Origin: Ypsolopha sequella | Lineage: Eukaryota > Arthropoda > Insecta > Lepidoptera > Ypsolophidae | Length of the DNA stretch: 64,000 nucleotides | Reading direction: 5' to 3' | Assembly (NCBI GenBank): GCA_934047225.1 | Contig: OW203997.1 | Location: forward strand, 7,922,417-7,986,416 | Shown: one piece after another, positions 36,201 to 48,200 of the stretch | Position numbering within the stretch: position 1 is the first letter of the stretch | Layout of the letters: every line of letters begins with the position of its first letter | Position numbers and translations under genes: made by a program | Notes under the pieces: model-generated | Told to the model about the DNA's origin: nothing | Databases searched by the model: none | The model's input: only the letters and a program-made list of their open reading frames with translations

Positions 36201-39200
36201 ATTTAATTCCGCATTGCAGTACAATCAAGGACAGATACGAAAATGTGACAGAATTAAAAAAATGTCAAGTGGGAGTAGGACTCGCGCCTGAGGGTAGCAT
36301 TCAAATAAGTCAATAGATTTAAATAATTTGTACCTACAAAACATGGGGTTACAAATTTGTCAATTGGGTTTGTAATGCAAAGATAAGCGTCTGGAAATTT
36401 TGGAACAACATATTAAAGTTTAACATTGATCAAGTATGTTGTCAATAATTTATACTGTAAGGTGTGACTCCTTGATGGAACTCCATTCTAACACTAATCA
36501 AAGTCTTCTTGTACGAGATTGAATCAGCCCGACGATGTCAAATACACGAAACTAGTCGCAATAATTAAGGAAATAAAATAGTGGAACTCGTACAAGAAGA
36601 CTTTGATTAGTGTAAGTATGTTGTTGACTCGACATAATTATTATGAAACAACTCTTGAAATTTAGGAGGCGATACGTAAAAGTTTTAGCGTCCCTGTTAT
36701 TCCATATGCGAAAAAACCCTCAGTGCGAGTGGGACGGATTCGTGGAAACGTAGCAAAAAGTCGTTTTTTTATTAATATAAAATGTACTAAGCTATTTTGT
36801 CTAAAAGATTTTCAAGGAGACTTTACAAATACATAATACGTAGATGACATTATAGTGGAGTAGATGGATTCGAAAAAACTCCGTTTTTTTTTGGTATCGC
36901 CTTAATGTAGAGTCGGGTTACCTACACGTTTCTGTATCGTATTTCGGTATAACCATGGACGAACAAATACTCGTATTGTTCGTCCATGGTAGGTATAACC
37001 ATTTCTCACAGTGTGACATCTTATAGGAGATAAGTTTTAATGATAAGAATGTATTTTTGATTTCTTAAAAATTATTGTACATATATTTTTGTTGACTTTG
37101 TATACTAATGTATCTTTGTGTTTTATGTTTAATTTAAGTTTAGTTTTAAGTTTTGATTAGGTATAACTATGCTATTAAAACTGAATATATTGTTAAAATG
37201 ACGTGTAAAAGTGTGCAATATTGTTCCTATTTACTGAATAAATGCTTTGACTTTGACTTTGTCTCATGAATAATTTAAATTAAATAGACAATAAAGCAGA
37301 TTCTGAAAGCTTTAATCTTAGTTTAAGAGCAGTCTTAACTACATTTTCTTCATTATTTATAAAATAGTCCTTAACTGCTTGGAACAGAAGCTAAATTACT
37401 TTAGAAACATTCAAATTGTGACAGCTTCTAAACTTAAATTAAAGCCTTCAGAATCTGCATAACTATCCATTAGCTAGATTATAAGATAGTCACTGAAGTA
37501 CCTTTTATTTTGCCTATTATTAAAGCTTTGCAAATTTACTTCGACTGAATATACACACCCATCTTTAAGTAATGAAATAATTACCAAATTATTGAGCTTT
37601 TTAATATAATTATTAATATTAAAATTAATTATTTATTTATTTATAAATGTATTCTTATTTATTTTAATTGATAGGTGTCTTAGAGCATATAAGTAAGTGT
37701 AATAATAATAATAATTTTATTCATTATTTACTTATCTCTATATACTTTGGTTTTGTAGTAAGTTAAATTAGTGTGTCTTCGTTTATTATTTGGTAGTAAG
37801 TATTAAGTTTGTACACATAATTAGTGTTTTCTTTTATGTATTCCTGTACTTTTTTCGGTTTGCTGGAAGAAATCTCTCATAGAGATAAGCTCGCCGCTGT
37901 ACAGTAAAACAGCTGTAATGTTAATGTTTACGTGTGTAATTAAATATTTTGAGAAGAATAAGAAATCCCTATCAAATCTTTTTTCTGAAAAGTTACTTCG
38001 TGTTACCCTAAATTTTACCCTACAGGGCCTACAGTAAAAGGGCCTACAGTAGTCAGGCCTACTCTAAGAAAAATAAATCATTATCGTTTGAAAAACACAT
38101 TCAATTTGATTTCTCATAAGTGTTTGTCTAACCCTGCCTGCCCTCAGATAATCATGGAAATATTCCACATCTGGTCTGTCCGTTTTGGTCAAAAGTGCCA
38201 TAAATTGTGAAGTTAATTGCCATTGTGACGTCAAACGTTCGCGACATTTCGAGATCAATTCAAACTTGATTTTGCATTTATAGCTTTTTTTTCGTCCAAT
38301 TACCTTGAAAAGACTAGACATGTAACGGGTAGTGGATTTGCCGGGTACCCGGCTGCCGAGTACCCGCGGCGGTCGATCCTGCCGGGTAGCCGGGTACCCG
38401 GCGACGAAACACGTCTATATCGCTCTCTTGTTCATCTGTGCGATGTTTTATTCATACTCTTCAGCTGGCAATAGATCACGCTATCAAAGCACAGCCCTCA
38501 ATAGTCGAAATTTTATCAGCGGCCCGAAGAATTATGACCCATTTTAACCACTCTGGGTATACAAAACTACATAAAATCCAAACGTAAACAAATGACATCA
38601 AGATGTTTCAACTAGATGGAATTCGACGTTTTATTTACTATAGTCCGTATAATATAGCTTGAGTCCTGTGACAGCAGGACAGCGCTACACAATTTGTAAT
38701 TCTAACTCTCTTTCTCATGCTCAAATGTGTATTTCGATGACAGCTGTCACAGAGCTCAAGCTATAATGTAAGAAGTATAGACTAGAGATGAAACGGATAG
38801 TGGTTTGGCCGGATACCGGATAACCGGATATCCGGCACGCCTTAGGCCGGATAGCCGGATATCCGGCCGCCGGATATCCGGCCCATTGCCGCGCGTGTGG
38901 CCAATGCTCCGCGAACATGTTGCGACTTGTTTTATATCCCAACTACGCCGCGGGGGTGAGGTAAGGAAGATCGGGTGTCATCGCGTCGTGCGTGAGCACT
39001 AGTAAGCAGCTAGATTTCGATGAACGAACGTCAATTACGCATTGTTTTCTTTGATATTTTATTTATTGTTATCAATCGTTGTTAATTCGAAAGAAAAATG
39101 TCAACGGTAAATAAAAGATCGCCTATTTGGGAATATTTCGACGTCAGCAGAGAAAATAACAAGTTTGCCGTTTGTTTGTTGTGCCGAGTGCAAATTTCTC

Positions 39201-42200
39201 GTGGTGGCGAAGGTAAAAAAGCAGGTATGTTATCCATTCTATAATCCGCCTTTCTTTCCAAGTTTTTTATGATTATTTGTTATACTCTCATGTTTGTCTA
39301 TCACAGAGGTTTTGCTCGAAAATAATGTAACGTAGGGATTTTTCATTTCGCATAATGTAAAATCTTAAGTTTTAAATAGGGGGTCAGTTTAGCAAAAAAA
39401 AAAAAGTTTCGGTTAATATCTTTGAATATCATTTGAAAGAGCTACATAATACAACTTAAATAAATTTTTTGAAAGGATGATGCAACCCTTCCCTTGACAT
39501 TTGACCCAAAATTTCCAAATTTACTGTCCACGAATGAAACCTATGCCAATCGTTAGATCTTATCAGAAATCGCATATTTTACTACAACACTATTAAAATC
39601 TAACATAGGAAAAAAAAGATATGGTGATATAAAGTTGAAAAATTTTTTTTTTTTTTTTCAAATACATAAAATTTTAGAATGGCCATTTCTAGTAACAGTG
39701 GCAATTAAAATAATATTAATTATACCTAGGCACAGTATTCAGTGTTATTTTTTTATCATCCACCAGGTACTTCGGCCATGAGTAATCATTTAAAAATGAA
39801 ACATCCAGAGAGGTTCAAGGAGATTTATAAAAATAAAAATAAAGCCACTGAAGTTCGTTACCCGTCTGATGCCGTCCCCAGTACAAGTTCGTCTTTGACA
39901 TCGACAAAAAAGCAATTAACTTTGCCAGAATCATTTGAAAAGAAAATGCTTTGGGATGTGAACGACGCAAAGGCCAAAAAATACCATTACTTAATAGCAG
40001 AAATGATTGCTCCCGACAATGAGCCGTTGGCTGTCGTAGAAAGGATCGGGTTTTTAAGACTCCTAAAACAAGCTTTACCTCGCTATGAAATGCCAAGTCG
40101 CACTTACATTGCCCAAAACATTGTGCCCGATGTCTACGACAGGATTTATGAAAAAATTAAAGAAAACATTTCAAATGCTCTTGCGGTTTCTGTGACTTCC
40201 GATATATGGACCTGTTTGCACAACAATGCTAGCTTCTTGAGTTTCACAGCTCATTGGTTGTCAGCTCAATTTCAACTGGAGCACGGAGTTCTTGCTATGA
40301 AACCTTTCATAGGATCTCACACAGGAGAAAATATAGCAAAAGAGCTTAACGCGATCGCAGCACGCTGGGATATTGACCACAGCAAAATACATTTGCTCAT
40401 TCATGACAGCGGCGCTAACATGGTGAAAGGCGTCCGAGTGGCTCAGTATGATTCAGCTAGATGTTTCATCCATTCGCTCCAAAGAGTTATAACTACGTCA
40501 CTGAAGGTTCAACCCGAAATAGTGGAAATGTTCACCGGTGGTAGACGTCTAGTAACTCACTTCAATCATTCCGGTTTAGCTCAAGAAAAATTGCTGGCTA
40601 TTCAAAAAGAGATAAGGGTACCGGAGCACCAACTGGTTCAAGATATTAGCACAAGGTGGAATTCTACCTTCTATATGGCCGAGCGCTTGCTGGAACAAAA
40701 AAGAGCTATCTCTCTTTATGTGGCTGATCATGACGACGCACTTACTAATTTGACGCCTCAGCAATGGAGCTTGATGGAGGAGTGCGTTAAGATTTTGAAG
40801 CCTTTTGAGGAAATTACAAAAATAACAAGTTCTGGCCTCTCCTGTATTTCCGAGGTAATACCACATATTGCTGCATTAAAAAGGTACTTAGAAAAGGATG
40901 AAACTGCGCAAAGAACACCTAACCTTTCATACATGAGAGCCTCGTTACAAGCTGAAATAGAAACTCGTTTCAGCTGCTTAATAAAAGATCCAAACTACCT
41001 GATTGCAACCTTTCTGGACCCAAGGTTCAAGACAAACTATTTGGGTGCTGTTGAGGCTGAAATAGCCCGACAGAAGATCCTGTTGGAATATATAAAAATG
41101 TGTTGTGATGAATCTTCCAATAGTGGAAGTTCCACTCCAACGACTGCTAAAAAAAGTAGAGGTGTTGATGAGACTGAATCAACTGTTACTCGGGAATCTC
41201 ACGACACCTTTTGGGATTGTTTCAACGAAGTGGCAAATGAAAATAATAGTCAGTGTCAGAACCAAGAAAAAAACGCAATTGCATCCGAGATTGACTATTA
41301 TTTAAAGACAGTTCGAATCGATCGTGATCGTAACCCTTACATTTGGTGGTCAATTAATGAGAAACAATACCCAAATTTGACAAAGTTTGCCCGAATTTAT
41401 CTTTCAGCCCCTTGTAGCAGCGTCTATAGCGAAAGGCTATTTTCTGAAGCCGGTCTTGTCTATGAAAACAAGCGTAATCGCTTATTGCCTATAAATTCTG
41501 AGAAATTAGTGTTCATTCATCATAATTTGCCATTGGTTAATTTTGAGTATTAAATAAAGACAGCTTAAGATGATGAGGTTTTAATTTGTCTTCCTTTATC
41601 AATTGTTGGTCCATTTGTGCCCAAAGTACGGTAATAGGGCTCACCACCCATTACGTTTGAGACATAAAATCGTCGGTGTACGTACCAAGTATAGACTTGC
41701 ATTCCACAGTTCATACTTGAGAAACACCTCTAACACCCCCTTGGGGATTCATGTCGTGACGATATGTTGTTTTTTATGTAGTTTATGAAATTTTCACATT
41801 TTAATTAATATCCGGTATCCGCCGGATAGTAGGCTACTATCCGGTATCCGGCCGGATAGTAAAACTACGCCGGATAGGCCGGATACCGGATAGTTACCGG
41901 ATATCCGTTTCATCTCTAGTATAGACCGTTTACTGGAACAAAGGCGCGCAATCTCTGTATACATCTCGGAATCAAGGACGCTGAATTTTGATAATTTGAC
42001 GAGTGATCAATGGGAATTTTTACAGCAAATGCTCAAATTGATAAAGCCCTGCTTGCTGTTATTAAAATTTAATTTGAAAATGAGGTGTTTTTTTCAACTG
42101 TTTCATTACCCGGCTGCCGGGTACCCTGCGTTATTACCCGCTACCCGGCCGGTTCCATGAAAAAGTGCCGCATCTGCCGGGTACCGGATCCAAACCGGGT

Positions 42201-45200
42201 ACCCGTTACATGTCTAGAAAAGACTAGGGAGACATTATTTGACAGGACTAAACTTAATTTAAGCGTTCTGTCCTTGTCTTTTTGATAAAGAAAGAAAAAG
42301 ACAGGACCTTAAGGTTAGTCTTGTCCAATAAGTTAAGTCGTGTAGCGCAGAATTGATACAAATGTATGATGGTGAAATGATGGATGAAACCGTGATAAGA
42401 TACCTGTAGAATGAAAATAAATAGACGGGTAAGTGAGTAGTACCCAATGAATAATTATTCTAAGGTAAAACACCCACCGTAAAACTTTGGTAATAATACC
42501 ACCCACAGCCGTAATAGGAGGCTGTGATAATACTCATGCTCATATCGCGGGAGTTGTATAAACATAGTATCCGGTGACGAATGTCCATCCAAGTCAAAAT
42601 TACTAAGTCACCGACGAAGCATATAAATATTTATTTTTTATTCCCCTTTCGCGAACTTCTCTAAAAAACCACAGATAGCTCCTGGGTAGGGTTACCATCC
42701 GTCCGGATTTGTCCGGACATGTCCAGACTTTAGTTAGGCCTTCCGTCCAGACTTTGTCCGGATTTCTAATTTGTCCGGATTTTTTACTTAGATTGAAATA
42801 TATTGAATGACTGTTTAATTTTGGCATAAAATTATTTGTATATCCCTGTAGGTCATTTTTTTAGCTATCCTTGTAAGGAGGCGCTTCGCTTAGGATTTAT
42901 TGTTTCATTTTGTGAATAAAATGTCCGGACTTTTATTGAAATGTTCGGCTATTTATCAGGATTTTTCAAATTTTGAATTGGTAACCCTACTCCTGGGGGG
43001 CTATTCTAGAGACACAGTCGAAGCGAAACTCGAACTAAACATGTATGTAGTTCGACAGATTAAACAAATTTTTACGGCCGTGAAAACTAATTCGACAGAT
43101 TGAGAATTACCCTTTGCATGCAGGAGACATTGGTGTTGTTGATTCGGTGTAGCATGAAAACTAAACTTAATTTAAGCGTTCTGTCCTTGTCTCTTCGATA
43201 AAGAAAGAAAAAGACGACGCTTAATATAAGGTTAGTCCTGTCAAATAAGTTGAGTCGTTTTACGCCGAATCGACACCAATATGTCTAATTTTGTCTCCCG
43301 CCACTTTTGCGTGAGTCCTTGTATCAATCAGGGTGGTTGTTCCCGTAGCATGGAGTCACTATTTGTTATTCTATGATCCAGTCTATTGAGTGAAGGAAAA
43401 TGGTCTAAACGTTACCATTCATTTACTGACGTAAATATTAAAGTTTTTTTTTTTGTTCGTTCCACAAATTGTTACACAAATAGGTACGCAATTTTAAGTT
43501 CCAAAATTTTTACCGTTTTTATTACAGTATTCAGTATTCCTTTATTACACTCATGTTGCAAATTGTACAATACAGTACAGGTCTTAAATTTTTTTTTTTT
43601 TTGTAATAAACATGAACCCTGACAGGGCATAGCAATTTCTTAAATTTAAATTGTAACAATATTTAAGTATGTCTCGGGAAAACAGCCAAAATAAAGAAGA
43701 AGATTGGACGGAAAAAATAACTAATTTAATAAGAGATACCATCAGAGCAATTTAAATAATACTATGCAAAAAAAAAACATGTTTATTTATATATTTCAAA
43801 CCGGAGCTCGGAGGAGGCACGGCTGTGGTGACGTCAGACAGCGCAAATCTTTAGGGGGGGTGTGCGTGTGGTATATTCGTGAAGATTAATTTTAGAAAAT
43901 GCGCGGGAAATTAGGCTATTTATATGTTATCTGTGCTACAACGTAGCAACATGTAGTTCGCGTGTATTTTTGGAACGAATTCCCCTATCGTACGTTGGAC
44001 TCCAGCCAGACAATTGGCATAGATTAAATTATGTTAAGGTGTGTTAATTCGAAAACCATTTCGAGAACCGTATTTTCGAAGTTTTGGTCTAAAAAATCTC
44101 ATGATGATGAATATTTTTACGAAAAGGCTATAACTTCCATTTGCCCTCGTGTAAAAGGCTGTTTAGAAATGTGTCCTTTGTTATCAAAATAAATTTATAA
44201 TGATTTGCTTCAGACTAATTTGACCGCTAGATGACCATAGATATCCGTATAGATGACAGATGAGTAGACAGACAGAGACAGAACACTACTTTTTATAAGC
44301 AATCACACATCACAATCAGTATAATGTCTAAAATTCTCAAGTGACAAGGTCATCGGACAATTCTTTAAAAAATCATAAAAAAATAATGGTTAATTATGGT
44401 TAATACCAAAATAATGAAAACTCTTTCCTAAAATGGCGTAAATTCCCTAAAAATTTTTTTTTAAAGTATTTTAAAAATTAAGCTACGGGAATTGGCATAA
44501 GAGAGATAGGCCGAAAAAAGTGTAACCGTAAGTATATATGTTTGTGTTGTATTACTGCAGAATAAACGTGCGGCGTGCGCGTCAGTAGCGAAAGGAACTT
44601 CGTTCCAACCGGGTGTCCCATGAGACATCTCGTTTTTAGACAACAAAGAACCCTTATAGTTTGGCCATGTCCGTCTGTCTGTCTGTCCGCGGCTTAGCTC
44701 AGAGATTCTTAGTACTAGAAAGCTGTAATTTGACATGGGTATACCTACATATTATTCACGTCGACAAAGTGGAAAAATAAAATGGTGAAAAAAATTTTTC
44801 TTATGATGAGTTTTTCCCTAATTATCTACTTTTACATCGCCGCCGTTTTGCTTGGACATTCGCAATAGCTCGTAAATTCGTTAGTAAAAATAGTTGGTAA
44901 ATATCGAGATTTTGTCTGCGTTTATTTATTCTTCACCTTGAAGCGTATTGTCTAATGTCACTGGGTGTTATATTGTTATATCACTTATATACAAGGTGAC
45001 TTTTTGATCATCGTCCAAATTCATACTGGTGGCTTGGTAAGTGATCAGTATCATGGATCAATAATCATTTTTGTAAAATTCGTAAAATGAAATTTCGACT
45101 CCCCATAGTGATTCACTCGGAACTGGAAGTGAATTTCTATGGGAAGCCGAAATTTCATTTTACAAATTTCACAAAAATTGTTATTGATCCAAGATACTGA

Positions 45201-48200
45201 TCACTTACCAAGCCACTTACCTGCCTGAGCCTTGGTAAGTTATCAGCATCATGAACCAATAACGAATTCATAAAATTAAATTTCAAATCCCCATAGTGAT
45301 TCACTCAGGACTAGGAGTGAATTACTATGCGAAGTCGAAATTTCACTAAACGTATTTCACGAAAATTGTTATCGATTCATGATGCCGATCACTTACCAAG
45401 CCTCCTGTATGAATTTGGACGATCATCAAAAAGTCACCTTGTATATGTTCTTAGATTATTTACATAAAGAGTAGAGTTGACATCTATACCGACCATATAA
45501 GATAAGTAAAGGAATTAGTAGGTCGCAAAATGAGTACGAGGGCTAAGGTGAAAATAATAAATGTATTGATCTTATTTCATTGCGTCATACATAAGAAAAC
45601 AACACATCAACAACACAATTACGACAAATCAAGAATAATCGAGATGCGGTTATACAAAATCACATGCTATATAAAGTAATGCGTAGAAGTTAGATAATTG
45701 TCGACTTATCTGCCTGGTGTTTAAATTATTGAAATGATTAAATAAATAAATGGATTAACCGGTTATGTCAAAAAAACCGCGTGCATATCATTATCGTATT
45801 CAAATTAAAGTGCGCACGCGCGCGCTTGATGGTGATGCGCCATGTGGACAAAGATTTCAGTAAATCACTAACGATGTAACGATGTCGCCTGCTATCGCTA
45901 TCGCGATAACAATATTATACCTACAACGATTCCGTAACTGAATGTCAAATGTTGATCTTTGCCTTATTAAATCATCATTCTATATTCATTCATCAATGAT
46001 CATCCATTGTTTTTACCCTCTTAGCTATCATAATAATAATAGTAGTTTATGCTACAAGGGCGAAAAGGAATAAATTACGACGAGTGTTTTAAACGTAACC
46101 GAGTAATTTATTTCTCTTACGCCCGTGTATCATACTACGTTTTTCAATACATAGTGTGAGGAAATAAAACAAATATAATCAAAGAAAACAATTTAATTAT
46201 TGAAGTTGAAAGTCAAAAGGACTGTATCCAGAGCCGTTAAACACTCGGAAAAAAAAGTATAACATTTATGGTACACAGGAAAGGTTGCAGGTTAGCCACT
46301 TCTCGTAAATAAATTAAAACATTATAATAATAAAGCCCTAGGGCAAAATAATCGACTTTCTGTTCGGTTTTGATGCATAAAAATTGGGCCTTTACGAGCA
46401 CTTGCATTGAAAAAGTATTTATTGCACAAGCATAGAATAATTATTCTAAGTGCACAAGATAAAATTTCTGCACACAGGTGAGCTTAACACTATAGTATTT
46501 TCTACCAGCTAACCTTTGGTTATGGAGAATTGTAGAGAGTAATGTCATGTTGTCAAAATAGTATTTGATATTTGAATATTTTTAATAGATATATTACATA
46601 AATGCTCAGTAAACTATATTATACTACATTCTATATAATAAGCATGTACTCATAATTTAATAATAGATATCTACATAAAGTGACAAAATACTTAAAAGTT
46701 TACATACATACATATCTACTATAATTAAGAGAATCATCATATCATAATCAACATCATTTTTGCGTCAAACTTTCAGTTCATTCATATTTTTTATAAAAAC
46801 TAGCGTATGTTTGTTTGTTATTGTGGTTTATTAGTATCGCTCATTGTGGTTGAAGCGAAACCTCGACTATTATCATTTTGTTTGTGGAAAGTTACCCTAT
46901 TGCAGCTATATAATCTTTTGAAGAAAGAAAATATTAACGCAAAACAAACAGCATTGTTCGGGCAGAAACACCATATTCCTTTAAATAACATCCTAGATAA
47001 CGTAACCGACTATATCTCCAAAATGTGTAGATAGTAGAAGAGAGAGAGGACAGGAAATCAATAGTCGAAAGCAATAGTCCATAGGTACATTAAATGTACT
47101 TAAATGAAATATAATAATTAAATGTACCTAATATGTAAGTAATTAATTATAGCATGTTCACCCAATTTATTAATTTTAACTAATGTTTTTTTTTGTTTCT
47201 AATTTATAATTTTATGTTTAGCATATTTTAAATATTTTACATTATATAGTTTTGGAAGGACCTAGTCTCCATGTCACCAGGGAATCCTAGTATGGAGGCT
47301 AGTGTCACAATTTATTATGTAAGTTATTTGTTGGTGTCAATAAATATATTTTTCATTTTCATTTCATTTTCACATTACATATCGTCCGACAGACCCACGA
47401 CCTTCTGATTAGGAAGCTTAAAAGTCGAAATTACTTAGACCACGGATGTGGCCATCAAAGGGCTTGCTTATACTTACATTGAACTCCTTTTGTATGGCTG
47501 GCAGCAGCATGCCTCCGGACATGATGATGCCATCAACCAGGACGTTGCACATGAAGGAGGCGGCCACGACCACCCAACCCCAACCGCCGTCTGGGGGCAC
47601 GACCTGCATCGAATAAATAACCATCAGCATCAATAAGGAGAAAGCTTCAGTTAGAAAAGATTGCTCAGCTCAAGAGGATGATTTTGCAGAATAGATTTCG
47701 ACATTTACCTTTATAATTATAATATTTGTCCCGGCACGGTGACCTTGAATGCGCAGAAATTATTGGAATAAAGTTAGATTCCTGATTAGAGAATCTCTAA
47801 GCGTCAAACAGGTCCAGACTAAATACATTTGATAATTCATTTAGCAGATATACCCACACATTATTTGAAGTGTAAACGTCATAGCAATGCACTCAGCGAT
47901 GGATGATAGCTAATATTATTTTGCGCTACCTATTGGTAATATTTCCAGAAAAAAATATTGAAGGCTTGGTCTTTAACTGTTAGTTATTTCTAGGAATAGA
48001 TAAATCAGTTATTGTTGCACAACAAGTATTGTTGAGTTCCGACAAATTGTTAGGAAAAAGACAACCTTCCTTGTAATATAACCTCATTTAATAGCTCAAA
48101 AGGGTAATTTTCTTTTTAATATCGAAACACCAATGGTTCACGCAGTTTCATATTTGTCTAAATATTGACATCAACATTTGGGGCCAGATCAATACATATG

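Larger units (their letters stand above)
34201..36901. mobile_element. TTAA-flanked long-TIR DNA element hosting other insertions
   Basis: TTAA at 34197-34200 and 36902-36905. Termini GGCGCTACGGAAAAAAA and complement, followed by long subterminal inverted repeats. The most similar part is about 34498-34630 against 36665-36795 (CGACTTTTTGCTAC, CGCACTGAGGGTTTTTTCGC). The TTAA target fits piggyBac-like elements. No transposase was seen. Three smaller elements lie inside. Confidence 0.75.
38783..41918 (+). mobile_element. Inner, apparently autonomous hAT transposon
   Basis: TIR TAGAGATGAAACGGATA and complement; target GTATAGAC duplicated at 38775-38782 and 41919-41926. Subterminal regions are rich in CCGGATATCCGG-type repeats, the counterpart of the outer element's CCGGGTACCCGG. 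It carries one two-exon transposase gene and, after it, a SINE-like insertion (41605-41770). Confidence 0.92.
38315..42216. mobile_element. Outer hAT element, disrupted by a related hAT
   Basis: TIR TAGACATGTAACGGGTA and complement; the 8-bp target GAAAAGAC is duplicated at 38307-38314 and 42217-42224. Subterminal regions are full of CCGGGTACCCGG-type repeats on both sides. Without the inner insertion it is only about 770 bp. It keeps a transposase fragment (41924-42062), so it is an internally deleted derivative. Confidence 0.88.
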
